This document shows positions 28,145-35,705 of a DNA stretch of 64,000 nt, in pieces. This DNA is from JBKBUF01 sp046290815 (lineage in GTDB: Bacteria > Bacteroidota > Bacteroidia > Cytophagales > Cytophagaceae). Within the stretch, counting starts at the first letter, position 1. Each line of letters starts with the position of its first letter. Under the pieces are notes generated by a model that was not told the DNA's origin, did not search any database, and saw only the letters and a program-made list of their open reading frames with translations. Made by a program: the position numbers and the translations under genes. The stretch is from contig JBKBUF010000006.1 in assembly GCA_046290815.1 (NCBI GenBank), positions 111,242-175,241 on the forward strand, in the 5' to 3' direction.

Positions 28145-29119
28145 TTAAAAATCTTCGTCCAGACTGAACTTATGATTGTCTTTTTCGCTCATCACTCCGG
28201 CCTTCTGATACTCTGCAACTCTCTTTTCAAAGAAATTAGTTTTGCCCTGAAGTGAGATCATTTCCATAAAGTCAAATGGATTGGTCACATTGAAGATCTT
28301 TTTGTAACCTAAAGCCACCAATAATCTGTCTGCTACAAATTCAATATATTGTGACATTAGTTTAGAATTCATTCCGATCAGGTCTACCGGCAGTGCTTCC
28401 GTGATAAATTCCTGTTCGATTTTAACAGCGTCTCTCACCATACTTACTACCTGTTCTTCTGTAAGTTTGTTTACAATGTATTTGGTGTAAAGAAGGCAAG
28501 CAAAGTCGCAGTGTAGGCCCTCGTCTCTGGAAATAAGTTCATTGGAGAAGCTCAGACCTGGCATAAGTCCTCTCTTTTTCAACCAGAAAATAGAGCAGAA
28601 GCTGCCTGAGAAGAACACGCCTTCAACGATCGAGAAAGCCACCAGTCTTTCAACGAAACTACCATTGTCGATCCATTTAAGTGCCCATTCTGCTTTTTTA
28701 GCAACGCAGGGAACAGTATCAAGGGCATTGAATAGTTTATCCTTTTCTTTAGGGTTCTTTACGTATGTGTCGATGAGTAAAGAATAGGTTTCAGAATGGA
28801 TGTTTTCCATCATAATCTGAAAACCATAGAAGCATTTAGCTTCGGGGAACTGAACCTTTTCAAGGAAGCTTTGAGCAAGATTTTCATTTACGATTCCATC
28901 AGAAGCAGCAAAGAAAGCAAGTACGTGAGTGATGAAGTGTTTTTCACCGTCGTTAAGCTTTTCCCAGTCTGCAAGGTCAGGAGTAAGGTCAATTTCCTCT
29001 GCCGTCCAGAAGCTGGCTTCTTCTTGTTTATACATTTGCCAGATGTCGTCGTACTGGATCGGAAAAAGCACGAATCTATTCTTGTTCTCTTTTAAAATTG
29101 GCTCTTCTTGTAGGCTCAT
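28145..29119 (-). CDS. nrdB: Ribonucleoside-diphosphate reductase, beta subunit
   Basis: Di-iron subunit that generates the tyrosyl radical used by NrdA. The metal ligands are visible: Asp44 in EEIDLTPD, Glu105 and His108 in ENIHSE, then a Glu in FSIVEGVFF and the Glu/His pair in SRDEGLHCDF. The radical tyrosine is Tyr112 in HSETYSLLIDTY, the same arrangement as in the eukaryotic small subunit. The C-terminal peptide KFSLDEDF should dock to the alpha subunit. First gene of the leftward nrdB-nrdA unit; no NrdR box was recognised upstream. Confidence 0.97.
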   Translation of the reverse strand: MSLQEEPILKENKNRFVLFPIQYDDIWQMYKQEEASFWTAEEIDLTPDLADWEKLNDGEKHFITHVLAFFAASDGIVNENLAQSFLEKVQFPEAKCFYGFQIMMENIHSETYSLLIDTYVKNPKEKDKLFNALDTVPCVAKKAEWALKWIDNGSFVERLVAFSIVEGVFFSGSFCSIFWLKKRGLMPGLSFSNELISRDEGLHCDFACLLYTKYIVNKLTEEQVVSMVRDAVKIEQEFITEALPVDLIGMNSKLMSQYIEFVADRLLVALGYKKIFNVTNPFDFMEMISLQGKTNFFEKRVAEYQKAGVMSEKDNHKFSLDEDF

Positions 29120-29642
29120 TTTAGATTTTTGTTAAATAATAATCAATTACTTACATGTTACGAAAATGAAGGAAAAGGTTGCCTTAATTTTCAGATTTTT
29201 TTCCATAATCCTCCTTATTCAGAGGGAGGTAGGCTCAGTTTTGCCTACATTTGTTTTTAAACTTTTGGAAAGTCTTACTTCCAAAAAGAGAAAAACACTC
29301 CTCTTTTCCATATTTGAAAAGTTAAACATGGAACTTAATGAAAATATGAAAGGGTTATGGAAAAGTGTAAGCACAAATATGATAAAATCGCCCTGAAAAA
29401 TCAAAGTTGGGAAATTGCGGAAAACGGGTGAAATGATCATGTAGGTAAATATAGGGAAAGTTATTAATTTACAAAGAAATACTGGTAATTATTTCAATGG
29501 TTACTTGCAGTATTTTGACATAATTTTGCGGTTTCAAATTTCTTAAGAATTTATCCACATAAGATATTTTGAAAATTGATTTGTTTTTTAAGTCATGCCA
29601 GCTTATATTTGCAGTCCGTTTTTTAAAAGAACAAAAATTGAT
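29120..29642. other. Intergenic region between nrdB and rplU
   Basis: 523 bp between divergent operons. It contains short open frames on both strands that look non-coding (biased, low complexity). A perfect DnaA-box-like TTATCCACA lies at 29551-29559 and a candidate -7 element TAATTTTG at 29521-29528 ahead of rplU. Nothing else recognised. Confidence 0.4.
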
Positions 29643-29954
29643 ATGTACGCTATAGTAAACATCGGGGGCCAACAACAAAAGGTAGAGGAGAATAAGTATA
29701 TCTATACCAATAGATTACAAGGCGAAGCCGGATCTAAAGTAGAATTTTCCGACGTGTTGTTGCTTTCAGACAATGGAAAAGCAGAAATCGGCGCACCTGC
29801 AGTAAAAGGCGCTAAAGTGACTGGTAAGATTTTATCTCATGTAAAAGGAGATAAAGTTATCGTTTTCAAGAAAAAGAGGAGAAAAGGGTATCAGAAATCT
29901 AATGGTCACAGACAGGCACTTACTAAAATATTAATCGAGAAAATTTCTAAATAA
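29643..29954 (+). CDS. rplU: 50S ribosomal protein L21
   Basis: Large-subunit ribosomal protein of 103 residues that contacts 23S rRNA together with L20. The opening MYAIVNIGGQQQKVEEN and the closing FKKKRRKGYQKSNGHRQ are diagnostic. The ATG at 29643 is the canonical start; the frame is open further upstream but that extension is not conserved in this family. It is followed nine bases later by rpmA, the usual rplU-rpmA operon. Confidence 0.98.
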   Translation: MYAIVNIGGQQQKVEENKYIYTNRLQGEAGSKVEFSDVLLLSDNGKAEIGAPAVKGAKVTGKILSHVKGDKVIVFKKKRRKGYQKSNGHRQALTKILIEKISK

Positions 29955-29963
29955 TAAAATACG

Positions 29964-30224
29964 ATGGCACACAAAAAAGGAGCCGGTAGTTCCAAAAACG
30001 GTAGAGAATCACACAGCAAACGACTAGGTGTTAAGGTTTTTGGAGGGCAAGCTGCAAAAGCCGGTAATATTATAGTTAGACAAAGAGGTACCAGTCACCA
30101 TCCGGGAAAAAATGTAGGAATGGGTAAAGATCATACATTGTTTGCTTTGGTTGACGGGGTAGTGATATTTAAAAAAGGAGCTAAAGACAGATCATATGTA
30201 TCTGTTGAGCCTGCTCAGGCTTAA
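29964..30224 (+). CDS. rpmA: 50S ribosomal protein L27
   Basis: 86-residue ribosomal protein near the peptidyl-transferase centre. MAHKKGAGSSKNGRESHSKR and VRQRGTSHHPGKNVG are the family signature. The N-terminus starts directly at the mature form, without the cleaved extension found in some Firmicutes. Second gene of the rplU-rpmA operon, ended by the terminator at 30245. Confidence 0.98.
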   Translation: MAHKKGAGSSKNGRESHSKRLGVKVFGGQAAKAGNIIVRQRGTSHHPGKNVGMGKDHTLFALVDGVVIFKKGAKDRSYVSVEPAQA

Positions 30225-30244
30225 GCAACTTGGACTTTAAAAAA

Positions 30245-30277
30245 GAAAGCACACGGATTTAATTCGTGTGCTTTTTT
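30245..30277 (+). terminator. Rho-independent terminator of rplU-rpmA
   Basis: Ten-base stem AAAGCACACG / CGTGTGCTTT followed by a run of T residues, about 20 bp past the rpmA stop. Confidence 0.88.
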
Positions 30278-30340
30278 AGTTTTAAGCTTTTTGATGATTC
30301 ACATCAATGAAAGGCGATGATAGTTTAATTAAGCGTTTTA

Positions 30341-30757
30341 TTATTTTTTCTTCCCTTTGCCATTTCCATTCCCACTCCCGTTTCCACCTTTGTTTTTTGG
30401 GCCCTTATTTCCTTTGTTTCCATTGTTACTTTTATATTTAATCTTATGGTCATCGTTAAATCTGAATGGATCATTGCCATCAAAATCTAATTCAATCTGA
30501 GTGAGACTTTTTAGATTCAATCCTGGTATCGGAACTTGTGGTACAGAAGTCCATACTCCGTTGACCAAATGTAAAAAAATGTTTTTATGAAGGTCAAAGT
30601 AAAAATTATGATCGGGAAAATATATGTGTCGGGTTTTTGCTCTGTACCCATGAGCTGGTGCCCATGGTGGCGGACCATTTTGGCTAAAGCTTTCGGTATA
30701 TGCTAAGTTCAAAATAAATAGGAGAACTATCAATGTTCGAATTATTTTAGTATGCAT
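30341..30757 (-). CDS. Secreted hypothetical protein with Gly/Asn/Lys-rich tail
   Basis: 138 residues: a signal peptide (MHTKIIRTLIVLLFILNLAYTESFSQ), a conserved-looking core PPPWAPAHGYRAKTRHIYFP followed by strands, and a repetitive C-terminal tail of G, N and K (about 108-138). The tail is strongly basic and likely disordered; it could bind nucleic acid or cell-wall polymers, but that is a guess. Similar small WAPAHGYRAKTRxVYFPxYxxYxD proteins occur in Bacteroidota with no known role. Single gene. Confidence 0.68.
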   Translation of the reverse strand: MHTKIIRTLIVLLFILNLAYTESFSQNGPPPWAPAHGYRAKTRHIYFPDHNFYFDLHKNIFLHLVNGVWTSVPQVPIPGLNLKSLTQIELDFDGNDPFRFNDDHKIKYKSNNGNKGNKGPKNKGGNGSGNGNGKGKKK

Positions 30758-31149
30758 AGGAATATAGTTTATGGATTAATAATACGTATCAGTTTAGTTT
30801 CTGTTATTATTTTAATAAGACATCAAATATAACTTTTTTAATAATTCACTGTAATTTACTTCCTTTTGTTCTTTGCGTTTATACCTCTTTATTACCAATA
30901 GGAATCGCTAGGTTTGAGCACGTATTTATTGTGCCATATGTAGAGTTTAAAATATTTCTAAATTTTATTTTTAGCTATGTTTTCTGGTTTTAATACGAAA
31001 TATTCCGGCCGATTTTGGGCCTGGTTTCTATTCTCAAATCTACCCTAATATTCGAAATTTTTATTATTCTCATTTTCTTTTTTGTAAATAAGTACTATAC
31101 CAAGGGTATTGGTTTTGTAATAATTTTTCTTTTTTCAACTATAAAATTT
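30758..31149. other. Intergenic region upstream of the chitinase gene
   Basis: 392 bp, very AT-rich. The chitinase frame stays open through the last part but codes for an implausible hydrophobic leader. A small hairpin (GCAC...GTGC) lies near 30916-30933. No convincing promoter recognised. Confidence 0.35.
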
Positions 31150-33957
31150 ATGAATATGAAAAAAATTCTCCTTTATTGTTTAGTAACCTTTATCACTTTC
31201 ACCAGCTTGAATGCCCAGCAGATCGTCGGATACCTGCCGAGCTACAGAGATCCAAGTACTTCAAACATACAGTATAGTAAAGTTAATACGATTATATATG
31301 CATTTATTAACCCGGATACTGAAGGTAACCTGATTACAACAAATGTGGGAAGTAATCTTTATGACTTTAGTATGACTCACTTTCTTACAGTTAAAAATAA
31401 CTGTGCACAGAACGGAGTAAAACTCGCTATTTCTATCGGAGGGGCGGATGTAAATGAAATCAGGTCAGCCAGATTAAACCATGTGAGTAGTAACGCAACC
31501 AGGAGACAAAGGCTAATTGATCAGATAGTTGCCTTTGCTATTCAGCACAATCTTTACGGAATAGATGTGGATTGGGAGTTTCCAAAAACTACAGAGGCAA
31601 AAAATAACCATGAAGCTCTGATTGCAGGGTTGAGAACAAAAATTAATGGATCTGCAAATCCTAACATCAAATTAGGAATTGCTGTCGGTGGAGAATATTC
31701 AGGATCTGTAAACCACTTACAATACATCAATAACGGAGCGATCCAACATATAGATGACTGGCATATTATGTCATACGATTTTCCTGCCAGCTACAATGCT
31801 AACCATGCTTCTTTGACCGATGCACAAAACTCAGTAACTCAATGGAGTCAACAGAAATCTATCGCTAAATCCAAAATATATATGGGGGTTCCATTTTATG
31901 GAAGAAACTCAGCCAGAACACAAGAAAGTGATTACAGAGAATTTTCAGCTTCAAATCCCTCAGGTGCCTACAATTCTACGACTGATTTGATGAATGGATG
32001 GTATTATAATGCAAGACCAACATTAGAAACCAAAACCGAATATGTGGTAAATAATGGTTATGCAGGTATTATGATTTGGGATCTGGGTCAAGATAGAACT
32101 GATCAGTATTCATTATTAAGTGCTATATATACAAAAATGTCCAGCATGTGCCAGGCTCCTCAACCTAACCTTGGTCCTGATGTTGGATTCTGTACAGGAT
32201 CAGTGACATTGAATTCAGCAGTTGCTACTGCAACCGGACGTACCTTTACCTGGAAAAGAAATGGTTCTAATGTAGTTACAAATTCTGCTTCTGCTACAAC
32301 TTATAATGCAACTCAAGGAGGAACCTATGTAGTGGAGGTGACGCAGGGTGGTTGTACAAAAACTGATGTGGTTGAAGTAATGGCGGGATCTTCATTAAGC
32401 ACCACGGGAGCAGAAAGATGCGGAAGTGGTCAGGTCACTTTGAAAGTGAATAACACAGGTGGAACATATCAGTGGTTTAACACTTCTACAGGCGGAAGCG
32501 TAATTCATACGGGGGGAACCTATACTCCAACAGTTTCTACAACCACTACCTATTGGGTGCAGGAGAATACTGGTTCTCAAAATTACTCAGCAGGAAGAGC
32601 CTTGCCAAGGACAGAATCTCCATGGGCATGGAACGAGGGTGCAAATTCGGTGAACAATACTTTGCCTAAATGGGCCCACAAAATTACAGTTCATCAGGAC
32701 TTGACGATCCAAACGGTAAAAGTGTGGGTTACAGGAACTGTTAATAATGCAAGATTAATGGTTATTTCCACAGCTAATGGAACCCAGGTTTTGCAACAAG
32801 GGCCAACAGCAAATCTTACAGCTGCAGGAAATCCTCACACACTTACAGGTAATTTTACTTTAACTCCGGGATCATATTATATTGGTGTTTTCGCGCCGAG
32901 TGTTGATGGAGGGGGAAGTACGTCAAATGGTATTTGGCTTGACCATGATATAAGCCATCCGACTACACAGTCAGGAGTGTTTGAAATTGCCGGAACATCA
33001 TGGGTAAGTTATGGGTTAGGCTTTAATGCTGATCCGAATGCCACAGCACACTATGGTCAGTTATTTGATTGGGTAATTAATACAGGTGTTGCTCCTCCAT
33101 GCGGCAGAACTCAGGTTGTGGCTTCAGTTATTCCTGCCACTTCTACCAGTCTTTCTGTTACAGCAACACCTACCTCTGTCTGCTCAGGAACTAATGGAAC
33201 AATTACCGTTGCCAGCAGTGAAAACGATGTTACTTACAGACCATATATTGGTGCAAATACTGCCGGATCTGCTGTAACAGGAAATGGATCAAATATTAAC
33301 CTGACGGTAAATTCCGGATCTTTATCCACAGGTTCTAATACAATCACGGTGCAGGCTACAAAAATTGGTTGCGGTACAGTTAACCTTACTACACAACCAA
33401 CGATAACTGTTAATACAGCTCCCGGACAACCTGCTGCATTTACCACCTCTTCGTCTTCCGTTAATCGCGGACAATCCAACGTTACTTACACTGTCCCAAC
33501 AGTGAGTGGCGCTACTTCATATCAGTGGACATATTCCGGGACCGGTGCAACTATCACAGGTACAACCAACAGTGTACAGATCAGTTTCTCTGCTTCTGCA
33601 ACATCAGGTACTCTTAGTGTAGTAGCTAAAAACAGCTGTGGTGATTCTCCGGCAAGAACAATGGATATCACTGTCAACATACCTACCAGCACTGCTGATA
33701 TCTCCGGCATTTCAGGATTTGAAGTTTTCCCAAATCCAATTGATGCTTCTTCAGTTGTGAAACTGGATCTTGTTTCTTCAGCTCAGGTTTCAATTGAAAT
33801 TTATAATACAATGGGTATGAAAGTCCAGACTCTGATCGAAGATCAGTCGCTTTCTTCCGGCACATATCATCTGCCTTTGGGAGAGCTTCCTTCAGGAACT
33901 TTCATCATCAAAATGAAAGCCAATGGAAGTGAAAGAAATCTTAAAGTGGTGAAATAA
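31150..33957 (+). CDS. Secreted GH18 chitinase with Ig-like domains and type A T9SS sorting domain
   Basis: About 935 residues. Signal peptide (MKKILLYCLVTFITFTSLNAQ), a GH18 catalytic domain (about 22-330) with strand motif KLAISIGGAD and catalytic motif YGIDVDWEF (Asp139, Asp141, Glu143 as acid), then Ig/PKD-like modules, a middle sugar-binding-like region with WxxExxG pattern, and a C-terminal type A sorting domain (FEVFPNPIDASSVVKLDL ... SSGTYHL ... GTFIIKMKANG). Hydrolyses chitin outside the cell. The first aspartate of the usual DxxDxDxE motif is a tyrosine (Tyr136). Starts at 31150 or 31156; the open frame upstream is non-coding. Confidence 0.92.
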   Translation: MNMKKILLYCLVTFITFTSLNAQQIVGYLPSYRDPSTSNIQYSKVNTIIYAFINPDTEGNLITTNVGSNLYDFSMTHFLTVKNNCAQNGVKLAISIGGADVNEIRSARLNHVSSNATRRQRLIDQIVAFAIQHNLYGIDVDWEFPKTTEAKNNHEALIAGLRTKINGSANPNIKLGIAVGGEYSGSVNHLQYINNGAIQHIDDWHIMSYDFPASYNANHASLTDAQNSVTQWSQQKSIAKSKIYMGVPFYGRNSARTQESDYREFSASNPSGAYNSTTDLMNGWYYNARPTLETKTEYVVNNGYAGIMIWDLGQDRTDQYSLLSAIYTKMSSMCQAPQPNLGPDVGFCTGSVTLNSAVATATGRTFTWKRNGSNVVTNSASATTYNATQGGTYVVEVTQGGCTKTDVVEVMAGSSLSTTGAERCGSGQVTLKVNNTGGTYQWFNTSTGGSVIHTGGTYTPTVSTTTTYWVQENTGSQNYSAGRALPRTESPWAWNEGANSVNNTLPKWAHKITVHQDLTIQTVKVWVTGTVNNARLMVISTANGTQVLQQGPTANLTAAGNPHTLTGNFTLTPGSYYIGVFAPSVDGGGSTSNGIWLDHDISHPTTQSGVFEIAGTSWVSYGLGFNADPNATAHYGQLFDWVINTGVAPPCGRTQVVASVIPATSTSLSVTATPTSVCSGTNGTITVASSENDVTYRPYIGANTAGSAVTGNGSNINLTVNSGSLSTGSNTITVQATKIGCGTVNLTTQPTITVNTAPGQPAAFTTSSSSVNRGQSNVTYTVPTVSGATSYQWTYSGTGATITGTTNSVQISFSASATSGTLSVVAKNSCGDSPARTMDITVNIPTSTADISGISGFEVFPNPIDASSVVKLDLVSSAQVSIEIYNTMGMKVQTLIEDQSLSSGTYHLPLGELPSGTFIIKMKANGSERNLKVVK

Positions 33958-34001
33958 CTTAGCGTTTTAGGTAAACGATATATTTTTTGGTTAGTATTTT
34001 T

Positions 34002-34030
34002 AAGGGAGTCTACGGACTCCCTTTCCTTTT
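34002..34030 (+). terminator. Rho-independent terminator of the chitinase gene
   Basis: Stem AAGGGAGTC / GACTCCCTT with a TACG tetraloop, followed by TCCTTTT, 45 bp past the stop. Confidence 0.75.
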
Positions 34031-34111
34031 GATTATTAAATAGTTATTGTCCTTTATCTGGCGTAGAAAACATCCTTTCAATCAGATTTGTTGAATTAAA
34101 AAGGACTAGTT

Positions 34112-34738
34112 ATGAGTATCAAGGGGAAGATTGAAAAGGTAGGTAAAAAAATAAAAAAGGCTGCTAAAGTTCTTACAGGTGAAGAAGGGTTGGACAAGGT
34201 TTTTTCAAGTACGAGAACCTTCGATCATGATGCACTTGCAAGAGGGGAATATCTGAATGCAAGGGAAAGACTGTTTAATGTAAACGGTTGGACTGAGCAT
34301 GCACAAATTGCTAATTCTTCTTTTCAGCTATATGATAAATCCGGGAAGGAAGTAGATAGAACTGTAGAGCCGGGAGATTTCATTAAAATAACCATACCTG
34401 GTCCTTTTCCGGAAAATTGGGTGAAGGTGCTAAACAAAAAAGACGGTGAAAGTTTTTGTGAATTTACTGTTAGACCTTCTAATAACCCCATAGATCCTGA
34501 TGCTGAAAAGGTAGAGCATTTTTTTAAAGATGATGCAAGAAGTATTTTCAGAGTACAAAGAAAGGCCAATTCACTTTCCGCTTTTGAATTCGGGAAAGAT
34601 GAAGCCCCCAATATTGAACAGCCTCAAGCTGGAGATCGGGCATTAATAAACCTTGGTATTAATATAGGAGGCTGGCTTGGCTTTCAAAAAATTCAGTGGC
34701 AAAAACTTACTGATTACCTTGTAGGACTTACAGATTAA
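34112..34738 (+). CDS. Hypothetical cytoplasmic protein (208 aa)
   Basis: No signal peptide. The N-terminus is lysine-rich (MSIKGKIEKVGKKIKKAAKV) and may be an amphipathic helix. The body contains WTEHAQIANSSFQLYDKSG and a proline/glycine-rich strand region (GDFIKITIPGPFPENWVKV), suggesting a beta-rich fold. I do not recognise the family. The pairing with the TTG-started exported protein downstream may be accidental. Ends in a terminator overlapping its own stop codon. Confidence 0.65.
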   Translation: MSIKGKIEKVGKKIKKAAKVLTGEEGLDKVFSSTRTFDHDALARGEYLNARERLFNVNGWTEHAQIANSSFQLYDKSGKEVDRTVEPGDFIKITIPGPFPENWVKVLNKKDGESFCEFTVRPSNNPIDPDAEKVEHFFKDDARSIFRVQRKANSLSAFEFGKDEAPNIEQPQAGDRALINLGINIGGWLGFQKIQWQKLTDYLVGLTD

Positions 34739-34760
34739 CCGGTACTGCCCGGTTAATTTT
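34734..34760 (+). terminator. Terminator overlapping a stop codon
   Basis: Stem ATTAACCGG / CCGGTTAAT with a six-base loop, then TTT. The left arm includes the TAA stop of the preceding gene. Confidence 0.65.
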
Positions 34761-34821
34761 AAAATGATTGTTATCTTTAAAGCAATGATTACGTATATTT
34801 TCAGGGTTACTTACTATTTCC

Positions 34822-35580
34822 TTGAAAAAACCAGTCATTGTTTTTTTATTATGGGTTATTCCTGCCATTTGCTTTCCTCAAACGGATAGGATTTTAAATG
34901 ATTTGAGCAAGCAAAAGCGTAGTTCGTCCAATTCATTGTCCTCTTCCTCTTCCTCATCTGACCTGGATCAAGCTTTTATAGGATTAATTTTTCGTCTGTT
35001 TTATATCGCAGGGGAAGGAATTTATTACCTGCAGGAAGGAGCGCTTGAATCATATCAGGATCATCCAAGCATGATTTCTCTTGAAGGAAATATTCATGGT
35101 GGATATTTTCATCAATATGAAGGAACAATGTTCACTCCGATGATAAGAGGAAATCTGGGCATATTCTCTACTGAATTCAGATACCAGAATATCAGAGATA
35201 TTACCGGTCCGATAAGCACTTATGACTGGCAGATTTTAAAAGTAAATGTTCCCATTTACCCTGTCATATTTTCTATGGGAACAGGATATTCTAAAATTGT
35301 TGAAGCGGATCTTAGCTTATTTGAATATTCATTTTCCGCAAAAGGAAGGTTTTACAGAAATAAGATGGTAGGCGAATCTACTTATCGTGTATCCAGGTTT
35401 TTAGGCTCCGCATTCAGAAAGGAATTTAAAGCTACACTAGATTATGAAATTAAAGCATACCCGGTGAAAGGATCGGTTGCATTCAGGGTATGCCCAACGA
35501 TTGGATTTGTTTATCAAAATTATCTTTCCAGATTCGAGCAATACTACATCATGGGTGGGGTTAACTTCCGATTTTTCTAA
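34822..35580 (+). CDS. Exported protein, probable outer-membrane beta-barrel (252 aa)
   Basis: Begins at a TTG that directly starts a signal peptide (MKKPVIVFLLWVIPAICFPQ); no in-frame ATG precedes it. A serine-rich stretch (about 33-46) is followed by alternating strand segments (GNIHGGYFHQYEGT, FTPMIRGNLGIFSTEFRY, TGYSKIVEADLSLFEYSF) and a C-terminus ending FRFF, as expected for a small outer-membrane barrel. Function is unknown. The next gene starts about 125 bp later. Confidence 0.65.
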   Translation: MKKPVIVFLLWVIPAICFPQTDRILNDLSKQKRSSSNSLSSSSSSSDLDQAFIGLIFRLFYIAGEGIYYLQEGALESYQDHPSMISLEGNIHGGYFHQYEGTMFTPMIRGNLGIFSTEFRYQNIRDITGPISTYDWQILKVNVPIYPVIFSMGTGYSKIVEADLSLFEYSFSAKGRFYRNKMVGESTYRVSRFLGSAFRKEFKATLDYEIKAYPVKGSVAFRVCPTIGFVYQNYLSRFEQYYIMGGVNFRFF

Positions 35581-35705
35581 TTTTCGATTAAAACCCGATT
35601 GTTTTTGGGCAAAATAATTATACGATTTATTGAAAAAGTTACAAAATGGTTTTAGCTTGCAAGAATATCTCTTATTCTTTAAGCACATTACAACAACCAT
35701 TTAAC

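Noticed and set aside
29166..29396. 76-residue open frame upstream of rplU
   Set aside because: Biased, no family signal, overlapped by a frame on the other strand; likely chance in AT-rich DNA.
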